Shown in pieces: positions 6,328 through 11,494 of a DNA stretch of 11,494 nucleotides (positions within the stretch are counted from its first letter, which is position 1; each line of letters starts with the position of its first letter). The notes under the pieces were generated by a model. It made no database searches. It had not been told where the DNA came from and saw only the letters and a program-made list of their open reading frames with translations. Made by a program: the position numbers and the translations under genes. This stretch comes from Baffinella frigidus (lineage: Eukaryota > Cryptophyceae > Cryptomonadales > Baffinellaceae): assembly GCA_026770585.1 (NCBI GenBank), contig MU646900.1:26249-37742 (forward strand), in the 5' to 3' direction.

Positions 6328-6470
6328 GTACAGGGATACCTCGTGTACAAGAACCCGTAACTTAAGAATACGGAACGGATTCGACCCCTGCGTGTTCTTA
6401 ATTTGGTACCAGAGGAGTGGGTTGACTAAATCTCTAAACCCGCTGGTGCTATTTTGTTTTTTAAAAAGCC
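6328..6470. repeat. Diverged relative of the 5936-6117 element
   Basis: It starts GTACAGGGATACCTCGTG and then follows the same order as 5936-6070: AAGAAC, AACTTAA, GGATT, TTCTTAATTTGGTACCAGAG, GGGTTGACTAAATCT. The right outer end is not recognisable, so the copy seems truncated or decayed. Confidence 0.6.
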
Positions 6471-6552
6471 AACTCTCGATAAACGAACATTGCTTCCATG
6501 CACATCCCTCTGTAAAGGTCTTGTAAGACTAGGACCTACACTCCGAAAAACG

Positions 6553-6608
6553 CATCAAGCCCCCGGTGCAGAAGGATCGTAGCAGAAATCGGCTAAAGGG
6601 TATCCTCC
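6553..6608. repeat. Diverged partial copy of the 85-bp repeat
   Basis: The shared core is GTGCAGAAGGATCG followed by GGCTAAAGGGTATCCTC, in the same orientation as the copies at 1-85 and 756-841. Confidence 0.7.
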
Positions 6609-6817
6609 ATTGTGTATGTGAAGTACAAGGGATACTCGAAATTAAGGACACGCGTCGCCCCTAACGGGGTCCTTGTGGTAACTACCTGTAGGCTCTAAGG
6701 GCACCAAAGGACGCAAGATTATGAGGACGCGAAATTAGATTCACTTAGGCCTTCGAAGTAGATTCACTTGAGAGAGTTGATTGGAAACTCCGGTCCTTCT
6801 AAGAGACTCACGACCAC
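6609..6817. other. Repeat-derived sequence without a recognised gene
   Basis: It holds one end-like fragment (GTACAAGGGATACTCG at 6623) and the 27-bp segment shared with intron 4. Otherwise nothing can be named. Confidence 0.35.
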
Positions 6818-7405
6818 GCTGTGTGGGCCTCAGTCGGACAGGTGACGAGCCTCGGCAGTTGACTAATGACCACGCGCGGTTTTCCACCGCCTTCTTACCG
6901 CACGTACGCACTCTCATTATCTTGGATTCTGACAGCGTTGGCAGCGCCATCGAAGAGTGCCCCGCCGCATCCCCTCACTCGATGACAACAACCCCACCCC
7001 CTATAAGTATGAGCCTACTGGGCACTTCAGGGCTATGTAGGCTACAGCCCTTAAGTGCCCAGTAGGCTCAAACGCCCTACGGCAGGGCCTTAGGACCTGC
7101 CTAGGGCGAGTTAGGGTGAATGTTCGCCCTATGGGCAATTGGCTGCCTCCATCCTCGATATGATCCACTTCAAGGTTTTGCCTCTGGCTGCCTCAGACTA
7201 CGTTGACCACTTGGCCGCTTGAGCCATTCTCGCCGGCGCTATTTCCGGCACAGAGGGTACAGCACGTGATGTTGGCGGCAGGGATCGTCTTCCAGAGGCA
7301 CAAGGCCGCGACGAGCCCCAGCAGCACGTGCCACCTGTGTTTCGTGCGCACCTTCATTAGTCAACTGCCGAGGCTCGTCACCTGTCCGACTGAGGCCCAC
7401 ACAGC
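6818..7405. repeat. 52-bp perfect inverted repeat enclosing 484 bases
   Basis: 6818-6869 and 7354-7405 are perfect reverse complements (outer end GCTGTGTGGGCCTCAGTCGG). A diverged third copy of the arm is at 8271-8318. The enclosed segment has no intact reading frame that looks like a transposase, so this could be a non-autonomous TIR element or two insertions in opposite orientation. Confidence 0.85.
7011..7069. repeat. 59-bp hairpin
   Basis: GAGCCTACTGGGCACTT at 7011 pairs with its complement ending at 7069 over 24 bp with one mismatch, and the pairing partly continues through the loop. The sequence ATGAGCCTACT also borders the foldback at 10557-10669. Confidence 0.85.
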
Positions 7406-7438
7406 CCCAGCAGCAAGCGCCACCTGTTTTTCGTGTGA
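7313..7438. repeat. 36-bp direct repeat flanking the right 52-bp arm
   Basis: AGCCCCAGCAGCACGTGCCA at 7313 recurs with changes at 7403 (AGCCCCAGCAGCAAGCGCCA), each followed by CCTGT, then TTTCGTG. The right arm of the 52-bp inverted repeat lies between them. A further 28-bp tandem (TTTTTCGTGTGAGG, GATCAAACAC) occupies 7427-7483. Confidence 0.7.
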
Positions 7439-7513
7439 GGTCCGATCAAACACGGTTTTTCGTGTGAGGGTGATCAAACACATCAGGAACAAACATGGCC
7501 TCCTCGGAAGGGG

Positions 7514-7637
7514 GTACAGGGGTACCTCGCTCATAAGAAACCGCACTCCCCCCTAGGACCTCCATAGGGCCTTAGGCATGCGCTTACTGTACGGTCCTAG
7601 GCGGATGCGCTTTCTTATGTGCGAGGTACCCCTGTAC
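7514..7637. mobile_element. 124-bp foldback, GTACAGGGGTACCTCG family, copy 2
   Basis: Arms 7514-7560 and 7593-7637 pair over about 45 bp and share the terminal 27 bases with copy 1 at 5732. The flanks contain CATGGCC on the left and GGCCATG on the right, so the conserved inverted region may reach further out than GTAC. Confidence 0.85.
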
Positions 7638-8022
7638 ACGGTGGCCATGTCAGTTGAGTCAAATATTGTTCCGGCCTGGCCCCATGCTTGCCGTGCGTGG
7701 GTTGGTGCCTTGATCAGGGTGAGCCCCGATAAAGTTGCCTAACCCGCGCAGCTTGTGGACGGGGACGGTACTAAACGGGTTAGGCAAAAGTTAGCACAAA
7801 ACGGGCACGGTTTGTACCAGGAAAAACTCCAAATCTGCTCTAAATCAGTAAGAAGTCCTGGGAGTCTGAAAAAAGAGTATCCACGAGAAGACGGGCCCAC
7901 AAAGATGAATCTGGCATCAACCTAATCACGGCATTCCACAGGTTGCTACGGTAGGCAACACATCAGGGTGCTACGAAACGCCGGAATTAGGTTCACGCCG
8001 GAATTAGGGTGTGAACGCTTAC
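7638..8022. other. Spacer without a recognised gene
   Basis: Apart from the hairpin at 7735-7787 and a tandem pair CGCCGGAATTAGG (7979 and 7997), nothing is recognised. If the exon at 8023-8171 is real, this is its downstream intron. Confidence 0.4.
7735..7787. repeat. Short inverted repeat TTGCCTAACCCG
   Basis: TTGCCTAACCCG at 7735-7746 is the perfect complement of 7776-7787. No function can be assigned. Confidence 0.6.
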
Positions 8023-8171
8023 CCGATGACAGGGGCGACGGTCAAGCCGCTTCCTCCATAGCAGAAAGTGCGGGTCGTAAAAGAACACGAAGCAGCATAC
8101 GAATAAGAAGAAGGAGAAGTAGAACAGCTGGAGCCGTATTTGTCGTAGTAGTCGCGGTCTTTCCAGCACAC
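8023..8171 (-). CDS. Candidate exon of a membrane protein
   Basis: On the minus strand a strong acceptor (GTTTTTGCAG, ending at 8172) and a strong donor (CGG|GTAAGC at 8022) bound 149 bases. After two bases that finish a codon, the only frame fully consistent with a protein gives 49 residues: a basic stretch (LERPRLLRQIRL), a hydrophobic segment (QLFYFSFFLFVCCFVFFY) and a basic tail (WRKRLDRR). This is a typical membrane-spanning helix with positive flanks. The adjoining exons could not be joined in phase with confidence. The plus-strand frame here (108 codons) looks like a shadow. The gene family is unknown to me. Confidence 0.45.
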
Positions 8172-8466
8172 CTGCAAAAACAATTGATGGTCAAACGTTG
8201 GTCAAACGTCCAGGTTCTTCTGCAAGACTCCGGCGGAGTTTGTTCAGGGGCAGCCACGACAAACACGCACTGTGAGCCACGGTCGAACAGGTGACGAGCC
8301 TCGGTGGTTGACTCATGAGGGTATCTTTGATCTCGCTTGTGTGTCGGGCCTGGGTCTGCGCGGTCTCTCTCCTCCCAAGCGGGGTCTCACGCACGCGGAA
8401 GGAAGAGTGCCTCGGCAGTCCGACTGTCGCAAGCAGAGCAGGGCTGAGAATGGCTCGGTCTCTCAC

Positions 8467-8532
8467 CTCAAGCAAACACACCGCACCCCCCCACTCAGCC
8501 AGCAAACATCGCGCGTCTACACACGAGCTCCC
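8467..8532 (-). CDS. Possible small exon
   Basis: A minus-strand acceptor (AAACTACAG) and donor (GAG|GTGAGA) enclose 22 codons reading GSSCVDARCLLAEWGGAVCL, then LE; the other two frames have stops. The GGAVCL pattern recalls beta-helix repeats, but one occurrence proves nothing. The exon ends in phase 0 while the next candidate at 8171 needs one base carried over, so direct joining fails. Confidence 0.22.
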
Positions 8533-8643
8533 CTGTAGTTTGGCTCTACCGTAAACCCGGTGGTAAACTATGTTGGCAATCAATAAAACTTAAAGGTCCT
8601 AAGTTCACTCCGAGCCACAAAATTTTAGCTAAGTCAACCAGCT

Positions 8644-8743
8644 CACCTAGGTCAACTTTCCCCTGATTTCGTTTAGATGGACCTGCTCTGGGAGCAGGCA
8701 TTTGACTTAAGGCGCTGGCTTTCAGGGGGAGTTGACCTAGGCG
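8644..8743. mobile_element. 100-bp foldback
   Basis: CACCTAGGTCAACTTTCCCC (8644-) pairs with its complement ending at 8743 over about 23 bp with three mismatches. The centre contains a perfect small hairpin, CCTGCTC TGG GAGCAGG (8682-8698). It sits beside the candidate exon at 8790-8869. Confidence 0.8.
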
Positions 8744-8789
8744 AAATGTTCTGGATTGGAGTGAAGTTCGCGGGCGGGGCATGCGTACA

Positions 8790-8869
8790 GGTACGGCGAT
8801 ATCCACAACCCCCGCGATAATCGCTGCGAGAGAGAGGGCCAAGGAGATGCCCACCAGCCAGCAGATAGC
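8790..8869 (-). CDS. Candidate exon with a membrane segment
   Basis: A minus-strand acceptor (CCCCTCACCCCCTAAGCAG, ending at 8870) is followed by a frame reading AICWLVGISLALSLAAIIA, then GVVDIAVP, a clear hydrophobic helix. The 3' end is uncertain: GTACGC near 8789 is one possible donor, and the frame stays open to the foldback at 8644-8743. It lies about 620 bases upstream, in minus-strand order, of the exon at 8023-8171, and both could belong to one gene. Confidence 0.33.
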
Positions 8870-9007
8870 CTGCTTAGGGGGTGAGGGGTTATGGGGTTAG
8901 GTTTCAGCGTGAACCAGAAGCCCGGTTGACTAAACACACGGCAGTTGACTGAGCCGCGCAGGTCAGCCAACTGCCTATCTACAGCGATGCAGTGGTTCCC
9001 CGGTCAC

Positions 9008-9180
9008 CGGTGACTAAACCTAGCTCTGTCCCACTTGGATTTGGGCTCGCCATTATTTCGCCCCCCCACCCAATTTCACAGGTGAATTTCATGGGGGGGT
9101 GTCAAAATTCACCTGTGAAATTTTGGGGTGGGCGAAATAATGGCGAGCCCAAATTTACTGGGACAGAGCGAGTAAACCGG
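9008..9180. mobile_element. Long foldback of about 173 bp
   Basis: Arms 9023-9089 and 9105-9169 pair over about 65 bp with few mismatches, including GGGCTCGCCATTATTTCGCC. The outer CCGGT (9008) and ACCGG (9180) may be the true ends. The loop is only 15 bases. There is no coding capacity. Confidence 0.88.
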
Positions 9181-9229
9181 GCAGGCGTTGTACGCAGAAA
9201 AGCTCTTTTCAGTCAACCGCCGGAGGGAT

Positions 9230-9363
9230 TCCTAGCTCTGTCCCACACGATTTGGTCTCGTCAATTCGACGAGACCGCAAGTCAATTCCCCGGGGTTTGA
9301 GTGCAAACTCGTCAACTTGTGGAGTGAAAACGATCAGTCAATCTGAGTCAGACAGAGCTAGGA
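9230..9363. mobile_element. 134-bp element ended by TCCTAGCTCTGTC
   Basis: TCCTAGCTCTGTC at 9230-9242 and its complement at 9351-9363 bound the element. It shares CTAGCTCTGTCCCAC with the ends of the neighbouring foldback at 9008-9180. Inside lies a perfect hairpin GGTCTCGTC AATTC GACGAGACC (9254-9276). Confidence 0.75.
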
Positions 9364-9371
9364 TGCTGGAC

Positions 9372-9440
9372 CTGGGCCCCTTTGGGGTTGCGGAGGCAGC
9401 GGTCGCCGCAGCTGGTGCCCAAGAACACGCTTGCGCCCAC
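9372..9440 (-). CDS. Possible exon fragment beside a foldback
   Basis: On the minus strand, after GGGCAG|, 23 codons read VGASVFLGTSCGDRCLRNPK, then GAQ. It ends next to the foldback at 9230-9363. The other frames and the plus strand are also open in this GC-rich stretch, so coding is only a possibility. Confidence 0.2.
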
Positions 9441-9454
9441 CTGCCCAATTTAGA

Positions 9455-9528
9455 GTAGTTGAGCCTACGGTATTGCCTACCGTATGCCGTAGGGCTCCTG
9501 GGACAACTTGTGTTTTGGTCCTAGGAGC
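9455..9528. repeat. Partial copy of the intron 3/5 foldback family
   Basis: GTAGTTGAGCCTACGG then TATTGCCTACCGTATGCC matches the left arms of the elements in introns 3 and 5. The copy ends with CCTAGGAGC. The 10-bp direct repeat CACCTGCCCA flanks it at 9438-9447 and 9528-9537. Confidence 0.75.
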
Positions 9529-9552
9529 ACCTGCCCACGCGACTCTCATTTC

Positions 9553-9617
9553 GTACAGATCTTGCCGGTTTTGTACAGATCTTGCCGGTTTCGTACGAAA
9601 CCGGCAAGATCTGTACA
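9553..9617. repeat. 46-bp perfect palindrome with a tandem half copy
   Basis: 9572-9617 is a perfect palindrome centred at CGT/ACG, with arms TGTACAGATCTTGCCGGTTT. One arm is also repeated in tandem just before it (9553-9572). Confidence 0.92.
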
Positions 9618-9733
9618 GGGCCGCAACTAGACTGGGGAGGGTGCCACGGATGGTAGGGTGCTATGGAATCTAGGTCTTCCACTCCGGAGTGTGCAAGTAG
9701 GTTAATCCACACGTTCGGTCTAGAGCCCAGATT

Positions 9734-9905
9734 GTAGGACTTGGCCAAAGCGAACTACGTTCGAACCAAGACGCCTTCTCTAGACGGGCCTTGAATTTTA
9801 AACAACGATTGTAAACGGTCATGATTTGTACAGCGGATTTCAAATGTAGTCAATCTAAAAGAAGGCATCTTGGTTCGAACGAAGTTTGCTTTGGCCAAGT
9901 CCTAC
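9734..9905. mobile_element. 172-bp foldback with CAGATT target duplication
   Basis: Arms 9734-9779 and 9860-9905 pair over 46 bp with four mismatches (GTAGGACTTGGCCAAAGC). CAGATT occurs directly on both sides (9728-9733 and 9906-9911), as expected of a target-site duplication. Outside that, TAGAGCC and GGCTCTA are complementary. Confidence 0.87.
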
Positions 9906-10026
9906 CAGATTGGCTCTACCCGTAGCGTCTGTTGCGAGAAGCACCGTCCAGCGAACCTCGTCGAGACTGTGCACAGCAGTGACATTCAAGCCCCCTAAAA
10001 CATGAACCCTAACCACTAAACTCCCC

Positions 10027-10149
10027 AATCTCTACACGGGTGGGGTGCAACCGTGGCGAACAGTGAGGCGATGGCGCCGATGATCGACCCTGACGACTCA
10101 GAAAAAAAGACAGGGCCGAGAAAGAACATGACGATGTCGAAGAGCATGC
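10027..10149 (-). CDS. Possible membrane-protein exon next to the telomeric array
   Basis: On the minus strand the array runs CCCTAAACCCTAG and then directly into a frame reading MLFDIVMFFLGPVFFSESSG, then SIIGAIASLFATVAPHP, hydrophobic and hairpin-like. On the far side of the array, 10285-10327, the minus strand reads LHVTLLLFGVIGTN, similar in style. A gene interrupted by the array, or with the array inside an intron, is possible. A plus-strand frame is also open, so strand and coding are uncertain. Confidence 0.3.
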
Positions 10150-10150
10150 C

Positions 10151-10281
10151 TAGGGTTTAGGGTTTAGGGTTTAGGGTTTAGGGTTTAGGGTTTAGGGTTT
10201 AGGGTTTAGGGTTTAGGGTTCAGGGTTTAGGGTTTAGGGCTTAGGGTTTAGGGTTTAGGGTTTAGGGTTTAGGGTTTAGGG
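10151..10281. repeat. Interstitial telomeric array (TTTAGGG)n
   Basis: Eighteen units of TTTAGGG plus a partial one lie in tandem. Only two units are altered (TTCAGGG at 10219 and CTTAGGG at 10240). TTTAGGG is the plant and algal type. The array has unique-looking sequence on both sides, so it is internal, unless the assembly joined a chromosome end. Confidence 0.95.
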
Positions 10282-10330
10282 TTGGTGCCGATGACGCCGA
10301 AGAGCAGGAGCGTGACGTGCAGGGGGCGCG

Positions 10331-10410
10331 CGTGCCCGTCCGTGCCTGCGCATGGGGTGCGCGTTGTCAGCGCGCGTCGTCAGCGCGTGTCGTCAGCGTC
10401 CGTGCCTGCG
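10331..10410. repeat. GC-rich minisatellite (13-bp units)
   Basis: Three units of the type CGTCGTCAGCGCG occupy 10362-10400. The motif GTCCGTGCCTGCG stands on both sides (10338-10350 and 10398-10410). Confidence 0.75.
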
Positions 10411-10441
10411 AGAGCCCTCTGAGAGAGTCAGACTTCTCCGT

Positions 10442-10515
10442 CAGGTCCTATAGGTTCTTTTAACTCCCACCACAGGCGGACGCTGGAACTTATCCTGCAG
10501 AAAGGCCCTGCTTCC
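10442..10515. repeat. Dispersed repeat, AGGTCC / CAGGCGGAC family, copy 2
   Basis: Diverged copy of 684-754: it keeps CAGGCGGAC, TGGAACTTATCCTGCAG and AAAGGCCCTGCTTCC. Confidence 0.75.
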
Positions 10516-10556
10516 CAAAGTGCCGTCTGTGCCTGCCATATGGTGTGTTTGTCAAG

Positions 10557-10669
10557 GGCGTATCCCTTAAGTGGCGAGGCGGTCAAAATTGACCGCCAAG
10601 AGGTCCTAGGCAGGTCCTAGGGCCCTACGGTAGGGCGTATGAGCCTACTCGCCACTTAAGGGATACGCC
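10557..10669. mobile_element. 113-bp foldback
   Basis: GGCGTATCCCTTAAGTGGCG (10557-) pairs perfectly over 22 bp with 10648-10669. Right after the left arm, GGCGGTCAA AA TTGACCGCC forms a second hairpin (10578-10597). The body contains CCTACGGTAGGGCGTATGAG, similar to the sequence around the 7011-7069 hairpin. Confidence 0.85.
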
Positions 10670-10682
10670 TACCGGCATTGAA

Positions 10683-11013
10683 GAGCGCCTCGCGAGAGAG
10701 AGTGAGACTTCTCAAGCGTCGAGTAATAGGCCCGGCACCGCAAAGAGTGTGCATGCCTAGATCCATGCGAGAGCCTGCGAGAGAGTTGATTGATGACAAG
10801 ACCAGCCTGGCCATGTTTTAAGACCCCCTTGCGGGGATTTGGGGGTCAAATAAGATCGCTGTAGACGCCTAGGGGTTTGGGGGCAAACAAGATCAGGTGC
10901 CTGCGAGCGCCCCACGCGAGAGTGAGACTTCTCAAGTGTCGAGTAATAGGCCGGGCAGGTGTCTCACTCTCTCGTGGGACGCTCGATCTTATCCATGTGT
11001 CGAGTAAAATGGG
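10683..11013. repeat. GAGTGAGACTTCTCAAG repeat family, two direct copies and inverted piece
   Basis: 10683-10735 and 10905-10955 share AGTGAGACTTCTCAAG then GTCGAGTAATAGG. 10961-10984 is the reverse complement of 10905-10928 with two mismatches. GTGTCGAGTAAAATGGG at 10997 is a further fragment, and CGTGGGACGCTCG recurs at 11211. Confidence 0.75.
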
Positions 11014-11060
11014 ACCACTGCATCGCTGTAGATGCCTAGATCCATGTGAGAACCCCACGC

Positions 11061-11120
11061 CCTTTAGGTCCGTTAGGTTCTTCGAGCTCCCAACATAGGC
11101 GGACACCGGAACTTATCCTG
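11061..11120. repeat. Dispersed repeat, AGGTCC / ACATAGGCGGACACCGGAAC family, copy 3
   Basis: The copy contains AGCTCCCAACATAGGCGGAC and CGGAACTTATCCTGC, nearly identical to 684-736, then diverges abruptly. Confidence 0.8.
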
Positions 11121-11465
11121 CCCGTCAACCCACCCGGGTAGGTGTTGTACAAGGACGGTAACTAAACTGGTGGGGAGTAGGGCCAGAAAAAGCGGTGGGT
11201 AGTCAACAGTCGTGGGACGCTCGTCTCTGCTCCTCAGCCTTGCCCCATTTCGCACTTTTCGAACAAACATGTCAGAGATCGCCCACACCGCGAAACCCTA
11301 AACCAAGCTTGCAAAGTCTGAATTTAATCTCGGTGAATTAACAGAATCTGTGGGTAAATACACTCATCTGAGCCTGATTTTGATGCCTAAAATAGCATAT
11401 TCACCCTTGTCTTCGGCGTTGGAAGCCTTGAGTGAGTCATTGCCGATCCGAACGGCCGTTCGAGA
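11121..11465. other. Right flank, no recognised gene
   Basis: No intact element or convincing exon was seen. GATGCCTAAAATAG (11381) matches the loop of the foldback at 519-675 (590-603), and AAACCCTAAACC (11292) is telomere-like. Both are short. Confidence 0.3.
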
Positions 11466-11494
11466 GGGAGGGAGGGAGGGAGGGAGGGAGGGAG
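11466..11494. repeat. (GGGA)n microsatellite, cut by window end
   Basis: Seven units of GGGA and a final G run to the last base, so the full length is unknown. Confidence 0.92.

Larger units (their letters stand above)
5883..6546. repeat. Pair of about 48-bp direct repeats (CATGCA...AGGACCTA)
   Basis: Segment 5883-5930 (CATTCCCTTCCGTGAAGG, GACCAGGACCTA) recurs at 6497-6546 (CATCCCTCTGTAAAGG, GACTAGGACCTA). The larger block 5861-6546 may be a diverged tandem duplication. Confidence 0.6.

Noticed and set aside
7203-7556. Plus-strand frame of 117 codons ending in YRGTSLIRNRTPP
   Set aside because: It passes through the 52-bp inverted repeat arm, the tandem repeats and the arm of the GTACAGGGG element; the peptide is a translation of repeats.
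5732-7637. GTACAGGGGTACCTCG elements as protein-coding genes
   Set aside because: Open frames through the arms are on both strands and reflect the inverted repeat rather than a gene.
8191-8583. Minus-strand frame of 130 codons
   Set aside because: It contains the translated 52-bp arm relative (PPRLVTCST) and has no coherent domain. Only the small part at 8467-8532 is kept as a weak exon candidate because of its splice sites.
10151-10281. The array as an actual chromosome end
   Set aside because: About 1.2 kb of non-telomeric sequence follows it, and the array does not run to the window edge. Only a misassembly could make it terminal.
11112-11207. Possible foldback with GTCAACCCACCC and GGTGGGTAGTCAAC
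   Set aside because: The pairing is short and needs indels; it is not better than chance in this repeat-rich sequence.
1-11494. CRISPR arrays, bacterial operons, tRNA or rRNA genes
   Set aside because: The direct repeats lack regular spacers, genes have introns, and no tRNA cloverleaf or rRNA-like segment was recognised by eye. A tRNAscan or Rfam run could still find a small RNA.

Overview
The window looks like nuclear DNA of a repeat-rich eukaryotic microbe, most likely a microalga. It has a GC-rich gene split by GT-AG introns, no bacterial gene layout, a TTTAGGG-type telomeric array (the plant/algal type) inside the sequence, and many short foldback (terminal-inverted-repeat) elements. A cryptophyte or similar alga is my best guess. 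That is inference from style, including reading frames through one element that give peptides of the 'YRGTSLIRN' kind; nothing here proves the taxon.

The one well-supported gene is on the plus strand at 1297-5551. It has seven exons, all joined in phase 0, giving about 607 residues. Splicing exon 1 to exon 2 rebuilds an F-box-like motif (LERLELEG...VCKSW), and a WD40 propeller follows. Blades 1 to 6 end at or lie on separate exons of 37-46 codons (exons 2-7), and two degenerate blades close the C terminus. An F-box plus WD40 layout is that of substrate receptors of SCF ubiquitin ligases, although no partner gene is visible. An AATAAA lies 128 bases after the stop codon.

The introns carry most of the repeats. 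Intron 1 holds a 138-bp foldback whose empty site is preserved in a paralogous stretch of the same intron, which gives a 4-bp target duplication. Introns 3 and 5 hold two copies of one foldback family, with an end remnant in intron 4. Intron 6 holds a different 219-bp foldback, and intron 2 holds a GT microsatellite. The intron ends resemble one another, which suggests that the propeller grew by duplication of exon plus flanking intron.

The left flank (1-1296) is built of dispersed repeats: an 85-bp direct repeat, a TTTAGGTCC tandem array and a 157-bp foldback. The right half (5700-11494) is a dense mosaic. It holds two GTACAGGGGTACCTCG-ended elements, a 52-bp perfect inverted repeat, a 46-bp perfect palindrome, foldbacks at 8644, 9008, 9230 and 9734, the telomeric array at 10151, a 13-bp minisatellite, and a terminal GGGA microsatellite cut by the window edge.

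Among these repeats on the minus strand are scattered exon-like fragments that encode membrane-spanning segments. The best is 8023-8171, with a strong donor and acceptor. They may be remains, or real exons, of a membrane protein gene broken up by elements; a complete model could not be built.
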